A stretch of 64,000 nucleotides of DNA from Paraburkholderia elongata (GCF_013177735.1 NZ_WOEZ01000027.1:1-64000); one strand, 5' to 3'; positions 36,970 through 46,698 are shown, counted from the first letter of the stretch. Made by a program: numbers and translations. The notes: a model not told the origin generated them from the letters alone.

Positions 36970-38169
36970 ATGGATCTGCGATACACCGATGAAGAGCTGG
37001 CCTTCCGCGACGAGGTGAGAGCCTTTTTCAAGGAAGTGTTGCCGGAAGACATCCGTCGCAAGGCAGCGCTGGGTCAGCGCTACTCCGCCGCCGACCTGCG
37101 CCGCTGGCAGCGCATTCTGTACCAGCGCGGCTGGGCGACGCCCGCGTGGGACAAGGCATGGGGCGGAACGGGCTGGAGCGCGGTGCAGCAGTACATCTTC
37201 AAGGAAGAGCTGCATATGGCGCCCGCGCCGGAGCCGCTGTCGTTCAACGTCAACATGATCGGGCCGGTGCTGATTGCGTTCGGCAGCGACGAGCAGAAAC
37301 GCGCTTTTCTGCCGCAAATCGCGAGTCTCGAATACTGGTTCTGTCAGGGCTTTTCGGAGCCAGGCGCCGGCTCGGATCTGGCCGCGCTGCGCACCCAGGC
37401 CGTTCGCGAAGGCGACCATTATGTGATCAATGGCCAGAAGCTGTGGACCTCCACGGCGCATCACGCGGACTGGATGTTCTGCCTTGTGAGGACCGACGCG
37501 AGTGCGAAGAAGCAGCAAGGCATCACGTATTTGCTGATCGATATGAAGACGCCCGGTTTGACCGTGCGCCCCATCATCACCATCGACGGCCATCACGAAA
37601 CCAACGAGGTGTTCTTCGATAACGTGCGCGTACCGGTGGCGAACCGGATCGGCGAAGAAAACAAGGGTTGGGACTACGCCAAGTATCTGCTCGGTAACGA
37701 GCGCAGCGGAATCGCCCGCGTGGGGGTGTCGAAGATGCGAATCCGGCACGCCAAAGACCTCGCGAAACGCACGCCGTGCGGCGATGGCGTGCTGTGGGAT
37801 CAGCCGCAGTTCCGCGAGCGCGTGGCGGCGATCGAAGTCGAACTCAAGGCGCTGGAAATCACCCAGATGCGGGTGATCGCCGAAAGCTCGGCACGGGGCA
37901 GCCATGTGCCGGACCCGAAGACGTCGATCCTGAAGATCAAGGGTTCGGAGTTGCAGCAACGCTCGGCCGAACTTCTTCTGGAAGTGGCCGGCCCCGACGC
38001 GCTACCGCTCGATCTCGACTTCCTGCGTGGCCTGGGCGAGCCGATCCGCGAGCCGGACTGGGCGCTGACCATCGCGCCGAATCATTATTTCGCGCGTCAC
38101 GTTTCGATTGTGGGCGGATCGAACGAGATCCAGAAAAACATCCTCGCCAAGTCCGTTCTCGGGCTTTGA
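36970..38169 (+). CDS. Acyl-CoA dehydrogenase, large subunit type (pair 2)
   Basis: 399 residues. Signatures are CQGFSEPGAGSDLAALRT, INGQKLWTSTAHHADWMF and a C-terminal IVGGSNEIQKNILAKSVLGL with Gly in place of the MCAD-type Glu. The partner gene follows after 31 bp. Large/small pairing, the same as in pairs 1 and 3, fits a heterotetramer acting on a bulky side chain. The racemase immediately upstream suggests a 2-methylacyl-CoA substrate. Confidence 0.9.
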   Translation: MDLRYTDEELAFRDEVRAFFKEVLPEDIRRKAALGQRYSAADLRRWQRILYQRGWATPAWDKAWGGTGWSAVQQYIFKEELHMAPAPEPLSFNVNMIGPVLIAFGSDEQKRAFLPQIASLEYWFCQGFSEPGAGSDLAALRTQAVREGDHYVINGQKLWTSTAHHADWMFCLVRTDASAKKQQGITYLLIDMKTPGLTVRPIITIDGHHETNEVFFDNVRVPVANRIGEENKGWDYAKYLLGNERSGIARVGVSKMRIRHAKDLAKRTPCGDGVLWDQPQFRERVAAIEVELKALEITQMRVIAESSARGSHVPDPKTSILKIKGSELQQRSAELLLEVAGPDALPLDLDFLRGLGEPIREPDWALTIAPNHYFARHVSIVGGSNEIQKNILAKSVLGL

Positions 38170-38200
38170 GCGCCAATCGAAACGAGGAGAAGCATCGGCC

Positions 38201-39355
38201 ATGGATTTTGATCTCACCGACGAGCAACGCATGCTCAAGGACAGCGTCGAGCGGCTCGTGAAGGACGAGTACAGCTTTGAACAGCGTGCGCGGTACCTGG
38301 CGGAGCCGGAAGGCTTTAGTCGCGCACAGTGGGCCCGCTACGCGAGCATGGGCTTGCTGGGCCTGACGTTCGACGAAGCGTTCGGCGGCAGCGGCTGCGG
38401 CCCGGTCGAAACGATGATTGTGATGGAGGCGTTCGGCCGCGGGCTGGTTGCCGAGCCCTATCTGGCGACGGTGGTGCTCGGCGGCAGCTGTATCCGGCTT
38501 GGCGGCAGTGTTGCCCAGCGCGAAGCGATTCTGCCGCACATCGCCGACGGTTCATTGCTGATGGCCTTCGCACACGCCGAGCCGCAGTCGCGCTACGACC
38601 TCGCTGATGTGGCCGCCAGCGCGCGACGCGATGCAAAGGGTTGGTTACTGGACGGTGCAAAGCGCGTCGTCATTCACGGCGGCAGTGCGGACCGGCTGAT
38701 CGTGTCGGCACGCGTCTCGGGTGCGCGCCGCGACCGCGCCGGCATCGCGCTGTTTCTGGTTGACGCGAACGCGCCGGGTCTCACACGCCGCGGCTATCTG
38801 ATGCAAGACAGACTGCGTGCCGCGGATATCGATCTGTCGGGCGTGCGCGTGACCGACGACGATGTGATTGGCGTGGCAGGCGAGGCGCTGCCGCTGATCG
38901 AAACGGTCGTCGCGCAGGCGATTGCCGCGCTGTGCGCCGAAGCGGTCGGCTCGATGGCGGCCGCGTATGAGGAAACCGTTGCATACCTCAAGGTGCGCAA
39001 GCAGTTTGGCGTCGCGATAGGTTCGTTTCAGGCGTTACAGCATCGTGCCGTGGACATGCTGGTCATGGTCGAGCAGGCGCGCAGCATGGCGCTGTTCGCC
39101 ACCATGATGAGCGCGGAGCAGGATGTCGCGGAACGCGAACGCAGCATGTCAGCTGCCAAGGTGCAGATCGGCCAGGCCGGCCGTTTTGTCGGCCAGCAGG
39201 GCGTGCAACTGCACGGCGGCATTGGCATGACCGAGGAATGCAAGGTGGGGCATTACCTGCGTCGCCTCAGCGTGATCGACATCCTGTTTGGCGCTGCCGA
39301 ACACCATTTGACCCAGCTCGCCAGCGCGGGCGGACTGATCGACGCGGCTGCTTAA
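38201..39355 (+). CDS. Acyl-CoA dehydrogenase, small partner subunit (pair 2)
   Basis: 384 residues from ATG 38201 (GAGGAG about 17 bases upstream, so the spacing is loose). It begins MDFDLTDEQRMLKDSVERLVKDEY, has RKQFGVAIGSFQALQHRAVDMLV and LHGGIGMTEECKVGHYLRR, and lacks the SNEIQ motif. Residues 110-130 keep only FAHAEPQSRYD of the FAD signature. It is the probable noncatalytic partner of the upstream subunit. Confidence 0.87.
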   Translation: MDFDLTDEQRMLKDSVERLVKDEYSFEQRARYLAEPEGFSRAQWARYASMGLLGLTFDEAFGGSGCGPVETMIVMEAFGRGLVAEPYLATVVLGGSCIRLGGSVAQREAILPHIADGSLLMAFAHAEPQSRYDLADVAASARRDAKGWLLDGAKRVVIHGGSADRLIVSARVSGARRDRAGIALFLVDANAPGLTRRGYLMQDRLRAADIDLSGVRVTDDDVIGVAGEALPLIETVVAQAIAALCAEAVGSMAAAYEETVAYLKVRKQFGVAIGSFQALQHRAVDMLVMVEQARSMALFATMMSAEQDVAERERSMSAAKVQIGQAGRFVGQQGVQLHGGIGMTEECKVGHYLRRLSVIDILFGAAEHHLTQLASAGGLIDAAA

Positions 39356-39390
39356 GTGCGCCGCTGGATCTTGTGACCGGAACCCTTCAA

Positions 39391-40557
39391 ATGAGCAAAC
39401 CCAGCCCCTCTGATCCGCATCGGGAACTGCGCGACGCATTGCGCGATCTGTCGAAAGAATACCCTGACGAATACTGGCGCCGCATCGACCACGAGCGGGT
39501 TTATCCGGAAGCGTTCGTCGATGCCTTGACGCGTGCTGGCTGGATGGCCGCGCTGATTCCACAGGAATACGGCGGCTCTGGGCTCGGACTGACCGAAGCT
39601 TCCGTGATCATGGAAGAGATCAATCGCAACGGCGGCAATTCCGGGTTTTGCCACGGCCAGATGTACAACATGAATACGCTGCTGCGCAACGGCTCCGAAG
39701 CGCAAAAGCGGGCGTACCTGCCGAAGATCGCCAGCGGCGAACTGCGTCTGCAGTCGATGGCCGTGACCGAACCGACCACGGGCACGGACACCACCAAGTT
39801 GAAAACCCTGGCGCTGAAGAAAGACGGCCGCTATGTGGTCAACGGCCAGAAGGTGTGGATCTCCCGCGTGCAGCATTCGGACCTGATGATTCTGCTGGCC
39901 CGCACCACGCCGCTCGCCGATGTAAAGAAGAAATCAGAAGGCCTGTCATGTTTTCTGGTCGACCTGCATCAGGCGATCGGCAACGGTCTGACCGTGCGGC
40001 CGATTCCGAACATGGTCAATCACGAAACCAACGAACTATTCTTCGACAATCTCGAGATTCCCGAAGAGAACCTGATCGGCGAGGAAGGCAAGGGCTTCAA
40101 GTACATCCTCGACGGTCTGAATGCCGAGCGTGCGTTGATTGCCGCTGAGTGTATCGGCGACGGTTACTGGTTCGTCGATCGCGCCTCGAAGTACGCGAGC
40201 GAGCGCCAGGTGTTCGACCGGCCCATTGGTATGAATCAGGGCGTGCAGTTTCCTATTGCCGAAGCGTATATCGATGTGCGGGCCGCCGATCTGATGCGCT
40301 ACAAGGCGTGCGAACTGTTCGACAGCCGCGAGCCGTGCGGCGCCGAGGCGAACATGGCCAAGCACCTGGCTGCAACCGCTTCATGGAAGGCCGCTAACGC
40401 GTGTCTGCAAACGCACGGTGGCTTCGGCTTCGCCTGCGAATACGACGTCGAGCGCAAATTCCGCGAAACCCGCCTTTATCAGGTGGCGCCTATCTCGACC
40501 AATCTGATTCTGTCCTACGTGGCCGAACACGTGCTGGACATGCCGCGATCGTTTTGA
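39391..40557 (+). CDS. Acyl-CoA dehydrogenase, single-subunit type
   Basis: 388 residues from ATG 39391. It has MAVTEPTTGTDTTKLKT, VNGQKVWISRVQHSDLM and HGGFGFACEYDVERKFRETRLYQVAPISTNLILSYVAEHVLDMPRSF. The last element, with APIS in place of EGT, marks a separate acyl-CoA dehydrogenase branch that is neither a canonical MCAD type nor one of the large/small pairs. It stands between pair 2 and a crotonase, so it may act on a ring-derived acyl-CoA. Confidence 0.88.
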   Translation: MSKPSPSDPHRELRDALRDLSKEYPDEYWRRIDHERVYPEAFVDALTRAGWMAALIPQEYGGSGLGLTEASVIMEEINRNGGNSGFCHGQMYNMNTLLRNGSEAQKRAYLPKIASGELRLQSMAVTEPTTGTDTTKLKTLALKKDGRYVVNGQKVWISRVQHSDLMILLARTTPLADVKKKSEGLSCFLVDLHQAIGNGLTVRPIPNMVNHETNELFFDNLEIPEENLIGEEGKGFKYILDGLNAERALIAAECIGDGYWFVDRASKYASERQVFDRPIGMNQGVQFPIAEAYIDVRAADLMRYKACELFDSREPCGAEANMAKHLAATASWKAANACLQTHGGFGFACEYDVERKFRETRLYQVAPISTNLILSYVAEHVLDMPRSF

Positions 40558-40584
40558 GCGGCGCGCCAATTGAGGGAGACATCC

Positions 40585-41391
40585 ATGGGCTACGAGACCA
40601 TTCTGTATGACGTGAAGGACCGGATCGCTACGGTCACGCTGAACCGTCCTGAACAGATGAACACCTGGAACGACACGGTGGCCACCGAGGTTTACGACGC
40701 CATGCAGGCCGCCGGCGCGGATCGCGGCGTGCGCGTCATCGTCTTTACCGGTGCGGGCAAGGCGTTCTGCGCGGGTGGCGACATTCATAGCTTTGGCGGC
40801 GATCCGAACGCACTGATGACCAAGCTGCCGCGTCCGTTCGACATGCGCAAGCGTGCCGACTGGCAGACGCGCTGCTCGTACTATCCGGCGATACCGAAAC
40901 CCGTCATCGCGATGCTCAACGGCGCGACGGTCGGCATCGGCCTGATCCATGCGCTGTTCTGCGATATCCGCTTCGCGGCCGCGGACGCCACGATCACCAC
41001 CGCCTTCGCGCGTCGCGGGTTGACTGCTGAGTACGGCATGGCGTGGATCCTCTCGCATCACGTCGGGCACGCACGGGCGCTCGATTTGCTGCTGTCCGCA
41101 CGCAAGATCAAGGGCGGCGAGGCAGAACGCATGGGGCTCGTGAACCGCGCGTTCCCATCCAGCACATTGGCGGACGAGACCTATGCCTATGCGCGCGACC
41201 TGGCGGAGAACTGCTCCCCGCGCTCGATGCGCATCATGAAAGCGCAGCTATGGGAGGTGCCGTTCCAGACACCGCATGAAGCGATCATGTCTGCCGGGCT
41301 GGACATGCCGATCGCCAATCAATGCGCCGACTACCAAGAGGGCATCGCAAGCTTTCTTGAGAAGCGCAAGCCGAATTTCACCGACGATTGA
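40585..41391 (+). CDS. Crotonase-family enoyl-CoA hydratase/hydrolase
   Basis: 268 residues from ATG 40585 (GAGGGAG upstream). It differs from the three-copy crotonase set: oxyanion region AFCAGGDIHSF, then GATVGIGLIHALFCD and FARRGLTAEYGMAWIL, with a Glu in TAEYG near the second hydratase Glu position. A ring-opening hydrolase or hydratase role is possible. The insertion FGGDPNALMTKLPRPFDMRKRADW after the oxyanion segment could shape a larger pocket. It precedes a hydratase-2 gene. Confidence 0.83.
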   Translation: MGYETILYDVKDRIATVTLNRPEQMNTWNDTVATEVYDAMQAAGADRGVRVIVFTGAGKAFCAGGDIHSFGGDPNALMTKLPRPFDMRKRADWQTRCSYYPAIPKPVIAMLNGATVGIGLIHALFCDIRFAAADATITTAFARRGLTAEYGMAWILSHHVGHARALDLLLSARKIKGGEAERMGLVNRAFPSSTLADETYAYARDLAENCSPRSMRIMKAQLWEVPFQTPHEAIMSAGLDMPIANQCADYQEGIASFLEKRKPNFTDD

Positions 41392-41410
41392 TACGTTGCG
41401 AGGCAAAGTC

Positions 41411-42280
41411 ATGCTGAAGTACGAAGTCATCAAGAACTGGCCGATCGAAGACGTCACCCAGGCGTACACCGAACGCGATGTCATGCTGTACGCGCTTGGT
41501 CTTGGCATCGGCGGCGATCCGCTGGACGCGACGCAACTTCGCTACGTCTACGAGAAGGATCTGCAGGCGATGCCGACCTGCGCCGCCGCGTTTGCGTGGC
41601 CCCGGTCCTGGATGCGCGATCCCCGTGCGGGCGTCGACTATCTGAAGGTCGTGCATGGCGAACAGGACGTCCGCTTCCTCCGCCCGATGCCGACTGCCGC
41701 CACTCTCGTCAGCAAGACGCGTGTGAGCCTTGTTTCGGACAAGGGCGCGGACAAGGGCGCAATCGTCGAGCTCAAGCGCGATCTGATCGAGGCGTCAAGC
41801 GGCGAGCGGCTCGCTGAAGTGCGGCAGGTGTCGTTCCTGCGCGGCGACGGCGGCTTCAGCGCGGAATCAGGCGTGAGCGATGCGCCGCCCGAAGCATTGC
41901 CCGCTGTTCCCGAGCGCGCGCCCGACAGCGAATTCGAGTTCGGGACCTCGACGCAGGCCGCGTTGATTTACCGCCTGTCCGGCGATTCGAATCCACTGCA
42001 TGCCGACCCCGAAGTGGCCGCGAAGGCTGGCTTTAAACAACCCATACTGCACGGTCTCGCGACCTACGGGATCGCCGGGTACGCGGCGATTCGAACCTGC
42101 GCGGGAAATGATGCCGCACGGCTAAAGCGGCTTGCGCTTCGCCTCACTTCACCGGTCTATCCGGGCGAAGTCATCCGTTTCCAGTTCTGGCGCGACAGTG
42201 GCACCCGTTTGTATTTGCGTGCGCGAGTCGACGCGCGCGATGTGGTGGTGTTGAACAACGGCATCGTCGAAATCGGCTGA
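41411..42280 (+). CDS. MaoC/hydratase-2 family 2-enoyl-CoA hydratase
   Basis: 289 residues from ATG 41411. It has the double-hotdog layout of the hydratase 2 domain of peroxisomal MFE-2: N-terminal ERDVMLYALGLGIGGDPLD and FRQ-type C-terminal domain with the catalytic YRLSGDSNPLHADPEVAAKAGFKQPILHG (Asp and His in D-S-N-P-L-H). It makes the 3R-hydroxyacyl-CoA, typical of bile-acid and branched-chain side-chain oxidation. The gene starts 19 bases after the upstream crotonase and precedes pair 3 of acyl-CoA dehydrogenases. Confidence 0.9.
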   Translation: MLKYEVIKNWPIEDVTQAYTERDVMLYALGLGIGGDPLDATQLRYVYEKDLQAMPTCAAAFAWPRSWMRDPRAGVDYLKVVHGEQDVRFLRPMPTAATLVSKTRVSLVSDKGADKGAIVELKRDLIEASSGERLAEVRQVSFLRGDGGFSAESGVSDAPPEALPAVPERAPDSEFEFGTSTQAALIYRLSGDSNPLHADPEVAAKAGFKQPILHGLATYGIAGYAAIRTCAGNDAARLKRLALRLTSPVYPGEVIRFQFWRDSGTRLYLRARVDARDVVVLNNGIVEIG

Positions 42281-42333
42281 ACACGGGACCCGGTGTTTGT
42301 CCTGCGCAGGCGTAAGGTCAAAGGAGTGTAGGT

Positions 42334-43551
42334 ATGGATTTGCGAGAAAGTCTCGAAGACAAGGCCTTTCGTGCATCGGTGCGGGAATTTGTGACTGCCC
42401 AGTTGCCCGCGGATATCCGCGATCGCGTGCTGAATTTCCGCCATCTGCCGCGCGAAGATTACGTGCGCTGGCAGCGCATCCTCGCGGCCAATGGCTGGGG
42501 TGCGCCTGCATGGCCAATCGAATACGGCGGGGCAGGGTGGAACGCTGCGCAGCGCAATATCTTCGATGAGGAATGCTTCACCGCGGGTGCGCCGCGCCAG
42601 ATGCCGTTCGGTCTGTCGATGGTCGGGCCGGTGCTGCAGAAATTCGGCACACCGGCGCAACGTGACTATTTTTTGCCTCGCATCGTGTCGATGGAGGACT
42701 GGTGGTGTCAGGGTTATTCGGAGCCCGGCGCCGGTTCCGATCTGGCTTCGCTGAAGACCCGCGCCGAGTGCATTCCGCGAGACGGCGAACCGTTCTATAT
42801 CGTCAACGGCCAGAAGATATGGACGTCGTTTGCACAGTGGGCCAACTGGATCTTCTGTCTCGTGCGTACCCACAGCGATGGCCGTCCGCAGGAAGGCATT
42901 TCATTCCTTCTGATCGACATGAAAACGCCCGGCATTACCGTGCGGCCGATCAAGACGCTCGACGGCGGCCATGACGTCAACGAGGTGTTCTTCGAGAACG
43001 TCGAAGTGCCGATTTGCAATCTTGTCGGTGAGGAGCATCGCGGCTGGGCGATCGCCAAATATCTGCTCGGCCATGAGCGCACCAATATTGCGGGGCTTGG
43101 CAACTGCAAACGCTTCATGCTGCGGCTGAAGGAAATCGCGCGGACCGAACAGAAGCACGGCAAGCCGCTGATCGACGATATCCGCTTTCGCGACCGGATC
43201 GCGAAGGTCGAGATTGATCTCATCGCGCACGAGTGGTCGTTGTTGCGGGTCATTTCCGCTGAGTCAGCCGGTCGTCCGCTGGGGCCCGAGGCGTCGGTGC
43301 TGAAAATCCGAGGTTCGGAAATCCAGCAGGAACTGACCGAGCTGATCATGGCATGCGCGGGGCCTTACGCGGTGCCGTTCGTGCCCCAGGCACTCGAGCC
43401 GGATTGGGCCGAGGACGCGGAGGCCACGGCGCACGGCGAACTGCTCAACGCGCTGGCGCCGCACTATCTGGACTGGCGCAAGATCTCGATCTACGGCGGT
43501 TCGACTGAGATTCAGAAAAACATCATCGCCAAACTGGTGCTTGGCATCTGA
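42334..43551 (+). CDS. Acyl-CoA dehydrogenase, large subunit type (pair 3)
   Basis: 405 residues. It has CQGYSEPGAGSDLASLKT, VNGQKIWTSFAQWANWIF and IYGGSTEIQKNIIAKLVLGI, again GGS in place of EGT. The next gene begins 9 bases after the stop. The 25-residue difference in the C-terminal loop (QALEPDWAEDAEATAHGELLNAL) from pair 2 suggests a different substrate pocket. Confidence 0.9.
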   Translation: MDLRESLEDKAFRASVREFVTAQLPADIRDRVLNFRHLPREDYVRWQRILAANGWGAPAWPIEYGGAGWNAAQRNIFDEECFTAGAPRQMPFGLSMVGPVLQKFGTPAQRDYFLPRIVSMEDWWCQGYSEPGAGSDLASLKTRAECIPRDGEPFYIVNGQKIWTSFAQWANWIFCLVRTHSDGRPQEGISFLLIDMKTPGITVRPIKTLDGGHDVNEVFFENVEVPICNLVGEEHRGWAIAKYLLGHERTNIAGLGNCKRFMLRLKEIARTEQKHGKPLIDDIRFRDRIAKVEIDLIAHEWSLLRVISAESAGRPLGPEASVLKIRGSEIQQELTELIMACAGPYAVPFVPQALEPDWAEDAEATAHGELLNALAPHYLDWRKISIYGGSTEIQKNIIAKLVLGI

Positions 43552-43560
43552 GGACACGTC

Positions 43561-44694
43561 ATGGATTTCACGCTCGTTGAAGAGCAGCAGATGCTAGCCG
43601 ACCTGGTGGGCCGCTTCGTGGAGAAGGAGTATTCATTCGAGGCGCGGCGCAAGCTATCGGCGACACCGCGCGGCTGGTCCGAACAGCATTGGGGCACTTT
43701 AGCCGATATGGGCCTCCTCGCGCTCAACGTTCCGGACGCATACGGCGGAATGAACGCGAGCGTGGCAGAGACCATGATCGTGATGGAGGCGTTGGGTCGC
43801 GCTCTGGTACTGGAGCCCTACCTCTCGGCCGCGGTGCTTGGCGCACGGTTGATCAGCGAGGCCGGCACCGACGCGCAAAAGGACCGCTGGCTGCCCGAGC
43901 TTGCGGCTGGCCGCCTGAAAACGGCGTTGGCCACCCTCGAGCCCGGTGAGCGGTTCGATCTGTCGAACATAACGACGACCGCCAGACCGTCGAACCAGGG
44001 TTTCGTCGTCGATGGTCGCAAAGGGGTGGTCTTGCACGGCGATAGGGCCGACCTGCTGCTGGTGTCGGCGCGGACATCCGGCGCTCAGACCGACACGGCC
44101 GGCGTTACGCTGTTCGCGATCGACCCAAAGACACCGGGCGTCACGCTCAGGGCTTTTCCTACGCTGGACGGGCAGCGGGTCGCCGAAGTGTGCTTCTCGG
44201 GCGTGCCGGTCGGCTCCGACGCAGTGATAGGCGCGATCGGCGACGGCTATCCGCTGCTTGAATGGACCGTCGACCACGGGCTGTTCGCGCTATGCGCGGA
44301 GGCGGTCGGAACCATGGCGAGGCTGGCAGAGATGACCTACGACTACCTGCGCACGCGCACTCAGTTCGGCAGACCCATCGGCGAGTTCCAGGCGCTTCAG
44401 CACCGCGCGGCAGACATCCTGACGGCGGTCGAGCAGGCCCGCTCGGTGCTGTACTTCGCCGCATCGCGGGTGGCCGGGGCGGATGCCGACGAACGGCGCC
44501 GGGCGGTGTCCGCCGCCAAGAACCTGATTGGCCGGTGCGGCCGGTTCGTGGGCCAGCAGGCGGTGCAGTTGCACGGCGGAATGGGCATGACCGACGAACT
44601 TCCGATCGGCTGGTACTTCAAGCGGCTGACCTGCATTGACATGACATGGGGTGACGCCGAGCACCATCTGGAACGCTACGGGACATACGTGTAA
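43561..44694 (+). CDS. Acyl-CoA dehydrogenase, small partner subunit (pair 3)
   Basis: 377 residues, starting MDFTLVEEQQMLADLVGRFVEKEY. It retains RTQFGRPIGEFQALQHRAADIL and LHGGMGMTDELPIGWYFKR and lacks the TEIQ motif, as in the other small subunits. It is the last gene of the long plus-strand operon that began at 30651. A short GC-rich hairpin follows 22 bases after the stop. Confidence 0.87.
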   Translation: MDFTLVEEQQMLADLVGRFVEKEYSFEARRKLSATPRGWSEQHWGTLADMGLLALNVPDAYGGMNASVAETMIVMEALGRALVLEPYLSAAVLGARLISEAGTDAQKDRWLPELAAGRLKTALATLEPGERFDLSNITTTARPSNQGFVVDGRKGVVLHGDRADLLLVSARTSGAQTDTAGVTLFAIDPKTPGVTLRAFPTLDGQRVAEVCFSGVPVGSDAVIGAIGDGYPLLEWTVDHGLFALCAEAVGTMARLAEMTYDYLRTRTQFGRPIGEFQALQHRAADILTAVEQARSVLYFAASRVAGADADERRRAVSAAKNLIGRCGRFVGQQAVQLHGGMGMTDELPIGWYFKRLTCIDMTWGDAEHHLERYGTYV

Positions 44695-44715
44695 CGCGGC
44701 GCCGTGATACGTCCC

Positions 44716-44733
44716 GCGCGCGAAGCCGCGCGC
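44716..44733 (+). terminator. GC hairpin after long operon
   Basis: Seven perfect pairs, GCGCGCG / CGCGCGC, with loop AAGC, followed by TTCCGTTTA. It starts 22 bp after the stop of the last acyl-CoA dehydrogenase. The U-run is weak. Confidence 0.4.
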
Positions 44734-44914
44734 TTCCGTTTAGCTTCGCCCATCGACCCGCTTCCTTGTCGTTCCAGCAGAATCGCGGGTCCAGCGGGTT
44801 CCCGCTGCCCGGCAATGGCGCGACTGCCACATGCGGTGCGAAACCTCTCCACGTCGATTCCTGGGCGATAGAAAATATTTTGTCTGGCCGACGTCATTCG
44901 CGCAGCAGAAAATA

Positions 44915-44940
44915 TATGATACATATGTGAACGTCATTCA
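44915..44940 (+). promoter_or_regulatory. Island operator upstream of P450
   Basis: TGAACGTCATTCA at 44928-44940, 65 bases before the P450 start. Preceding AT-rich sequence has TATGAT (44915-44920) or TACATA (44920-44925, 2-nt gap) as -10 candidates; no good -35 is visible. The operator with its 5' G is the reverse complement of the 16651 site, bar one base at the edge. Confidence 0.55.
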
Positions 44941-45005
44941 TAAACCTGTTGGCGCGGCGGTTTTGTGAACTGCCAGCTGGCCCGGAATCACGAAGGAGAC
45001 ATCGA

Positions 45006-46232
45006 ATGTCAGAGACCACTCAACGCACGACGCCTGAAGCGGCGCCGATTCCCGCGCATGTACCGCCGGAACTGGTGGTCGACTTCGACATATACAATCC
45101 GCCCGGCGCCGCCGACGACTATCATCTCGCGCTCAAGAAGCTCCACGACGACGCCGTGCCCGACATCTTCTGGACGCCGCGCAACGGGGGCCACTGGATC
45201 GCCACGCGCGGCGACGACATCTACCGCATCTTCAAGGACTACGAGCATTTTTCGTCACGCCAGTTGACGGTGCCGTTGGTCAATCATGCGCCGCTGCCGC
45301 CGATCTTTTTCGACCCGCCCGATCACACCGCCTACCGCGCGTTGATCGCGCCCGCCTTCATGCCGCAAGCGATCAGCAAGCTCGAAGAAAAGGCGCGTGA
45401 AATGGCAATCGAGCTGATCGAAGGCTTTTATCCGCGGGGCGAGTGTGAGTTCGTCTCCGAGTTTGCGCAGCACCTGCCCATTGGTATTTTCATGAACATG
45501 GTGGCGCTGCCCGTGGAAGATCGCGACTATCTGCTAGGCCTTGCAGACAAGATGGTGCGGCCTGCCTCCGCCGGGCAGAAGCTTGAAGCGCTCGGCGCGA
45601 TCTTTGAATACCTTGGCGTGAAAATCGCCGAGCGCCGTGCAAACCCGGGAGACGATCTGATCAGCCGGATCGTTCAATCGACGATTGACGGTCGTGAGCT
45701 TAGCGACCAGGAGCTTAAAGGGCTGTGCGGTCTCGTCCTGATCGGTGGTCTCGATACGGTCGCCTCCGCGATGGGTTTCATTGCCAACTTCCTGGCGAAA
45801 AGTCCCGCGCATCGCAAACAACTGATCGACCACCCGGAGTTGACGCAGAAAGCGGTAGACGAGTTGTTACGCCGCTTTCCAGTGGTCAACCAGGGACGCC
45901 AGGTAGCGCGTGACTTCGAATATCAGGGCGTGCAGATGAAGGCCGGCGACATGATCGTCATACCGACGACCTTGCATGGTCTGGACGAGCGCAAGTTCCA
46001 GAACCCGCTCGATGTCGACTTCAACCGCCCGACACCGATTCATTCCACCTTCGGCAATGGGGCACATCGTTGTCCGGGCTCGTTCCTCGCCCGCGTCGAG
46101 ATCAAGGTGTTCCTCCAGGAGTGGCTCAAACGCATCCCAGATTTTTCACTCAAGCCCGGCGCCAGAGCTGGCGTGCATGGTGGTGTCAACGGCACGCTCT
46201 ACCATTTGCCGCTGGTCTGGGACGTGAAGTGA
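45006..46232 (+). CDS. Cytochrome P450, P450cam-like (CYP101-type)
   Basis: 408 residues from ATG 45006. The I-helix has GGLDTVASAMGFIANFLAKSP with the acid-alcohol Asp-Thr pair, the K-helix ELLRRF, and the heme-binding loop FGNGAHRCPG with Cys356. These elements and the C-terminal PLVWD are very like P450cam, which hydroxylates camphor, and other bacterial terpene hydroxylases. Soluble; needs a ferredoxin and reductase, neither of which is encoded in the window. Monocistronic as judged by the hairpin that follows. It probably introduces the first hydroxyl into an unactivated ring or methyl carbon. Confidence 0.92.
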   Translation: MSETTQRTTPEAAPIPAHVPPELVVDFDIYNPPGAADDYHLALKKLHDDAVPDIFWTPRNGGHWIATRGDDIYRIFKDYEHFSSRQLTVPLVNHAPLPPIFFDPPDHTAYRALIAPAFMPQAISKLEEKAREMAIELIEGFYPRGECEFVSEFAQHLPIGIFMNMVALPVEDRDYLLGLADKMVRPASAGQKLEALGAIFEYLGVKIAERRANPGDDLISRIVQSTIDGRELSDQELKGLCGLVLIGGLDTVASAMGFIANFLAKSPAHRKQLIDHPELTQKAVDELLRRFPVVNQGRQVARDFEYQGVQMKAGDMIVIPTTLHGLDERKFQNPLDVDFNRPTPIHSTFGNGAHRCPGSFLARVEIKVFLQEWLKRIPDFSLKPGARAGVHGGVNGTLYHLPLVWDVK

Positions 46233-46242
46233 ACAGCACACG

Positions 46243-46271
46243 CTGACGATCGGCGGCTGCCCGATCGTCAG
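46243..46271. terminator. Perfect 11-bp hairpin after P450
   Basis: CTGACGATCGG / CCGATCGTCAG with a 7-nt loop, starting 11 bases after the P450 stop. It has no U-run. In the 290 bases between here and the promoter at 46562 I see no supportable gene. Confidence 0.45.
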
Positions 46272-46561
46272 GATCAGCCGTCACCGCAGACAAGCGGCGC
46301 AGCGCATGGATCCTCGCGTTCGCGCTGACAGGCGCGACAGCCTTAGTCACGGTATTTCGTCAGGCATCCCCAAGTGGGCGGCCGCGGCAGGTCCGATTGT
46401 CCCGTTGTGACGGGGCTGCCGCGGCCGGCATCAGCATTCGCCAGCCGCGCGAATCGATTCCGTATTCGTGGGACTTCAGACGATTTCCTGACGTCTCGAT
46501 CGGCCGGTCGAACCTCGGTCCGCCTGTGCGAAAGGGTCCAGGTCTCTACTGGAAAACACTA

Positions 46562-46605
46562 TTGACACCCCACGGTGCGATGTTTACCATTTTGAACAGC
46601 ATTCA
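46562..46605 (+). promoter_or_regulatory. Promoter with island operator, envelope-module operon
   Basis: TTGACA (46562-46567), 17-nt spacer, TACCAT (46585-46590), 2-nt gap, operator TGAACAGCATTCA (46593-46605). It drives the DUF1302 operon starting at 46699. Confidence 0.7.
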
Positions 46606-46698
46606 TATTTTTGGCTGAGCTTAAAATGTGGGAAGCAGGCCGGCTCGAAAAATACAACGAATAGAACTCGTGTGAAGGTCCTCGCGGAGGAGACAGAA

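Noticed and set aside
36559..37959. A 466-codon minus-strand open frame across the racemase and acyl-CoA dehydrogenase genes
   Set aside because: It spans two well-supported plus-strand genes and shows no domain.
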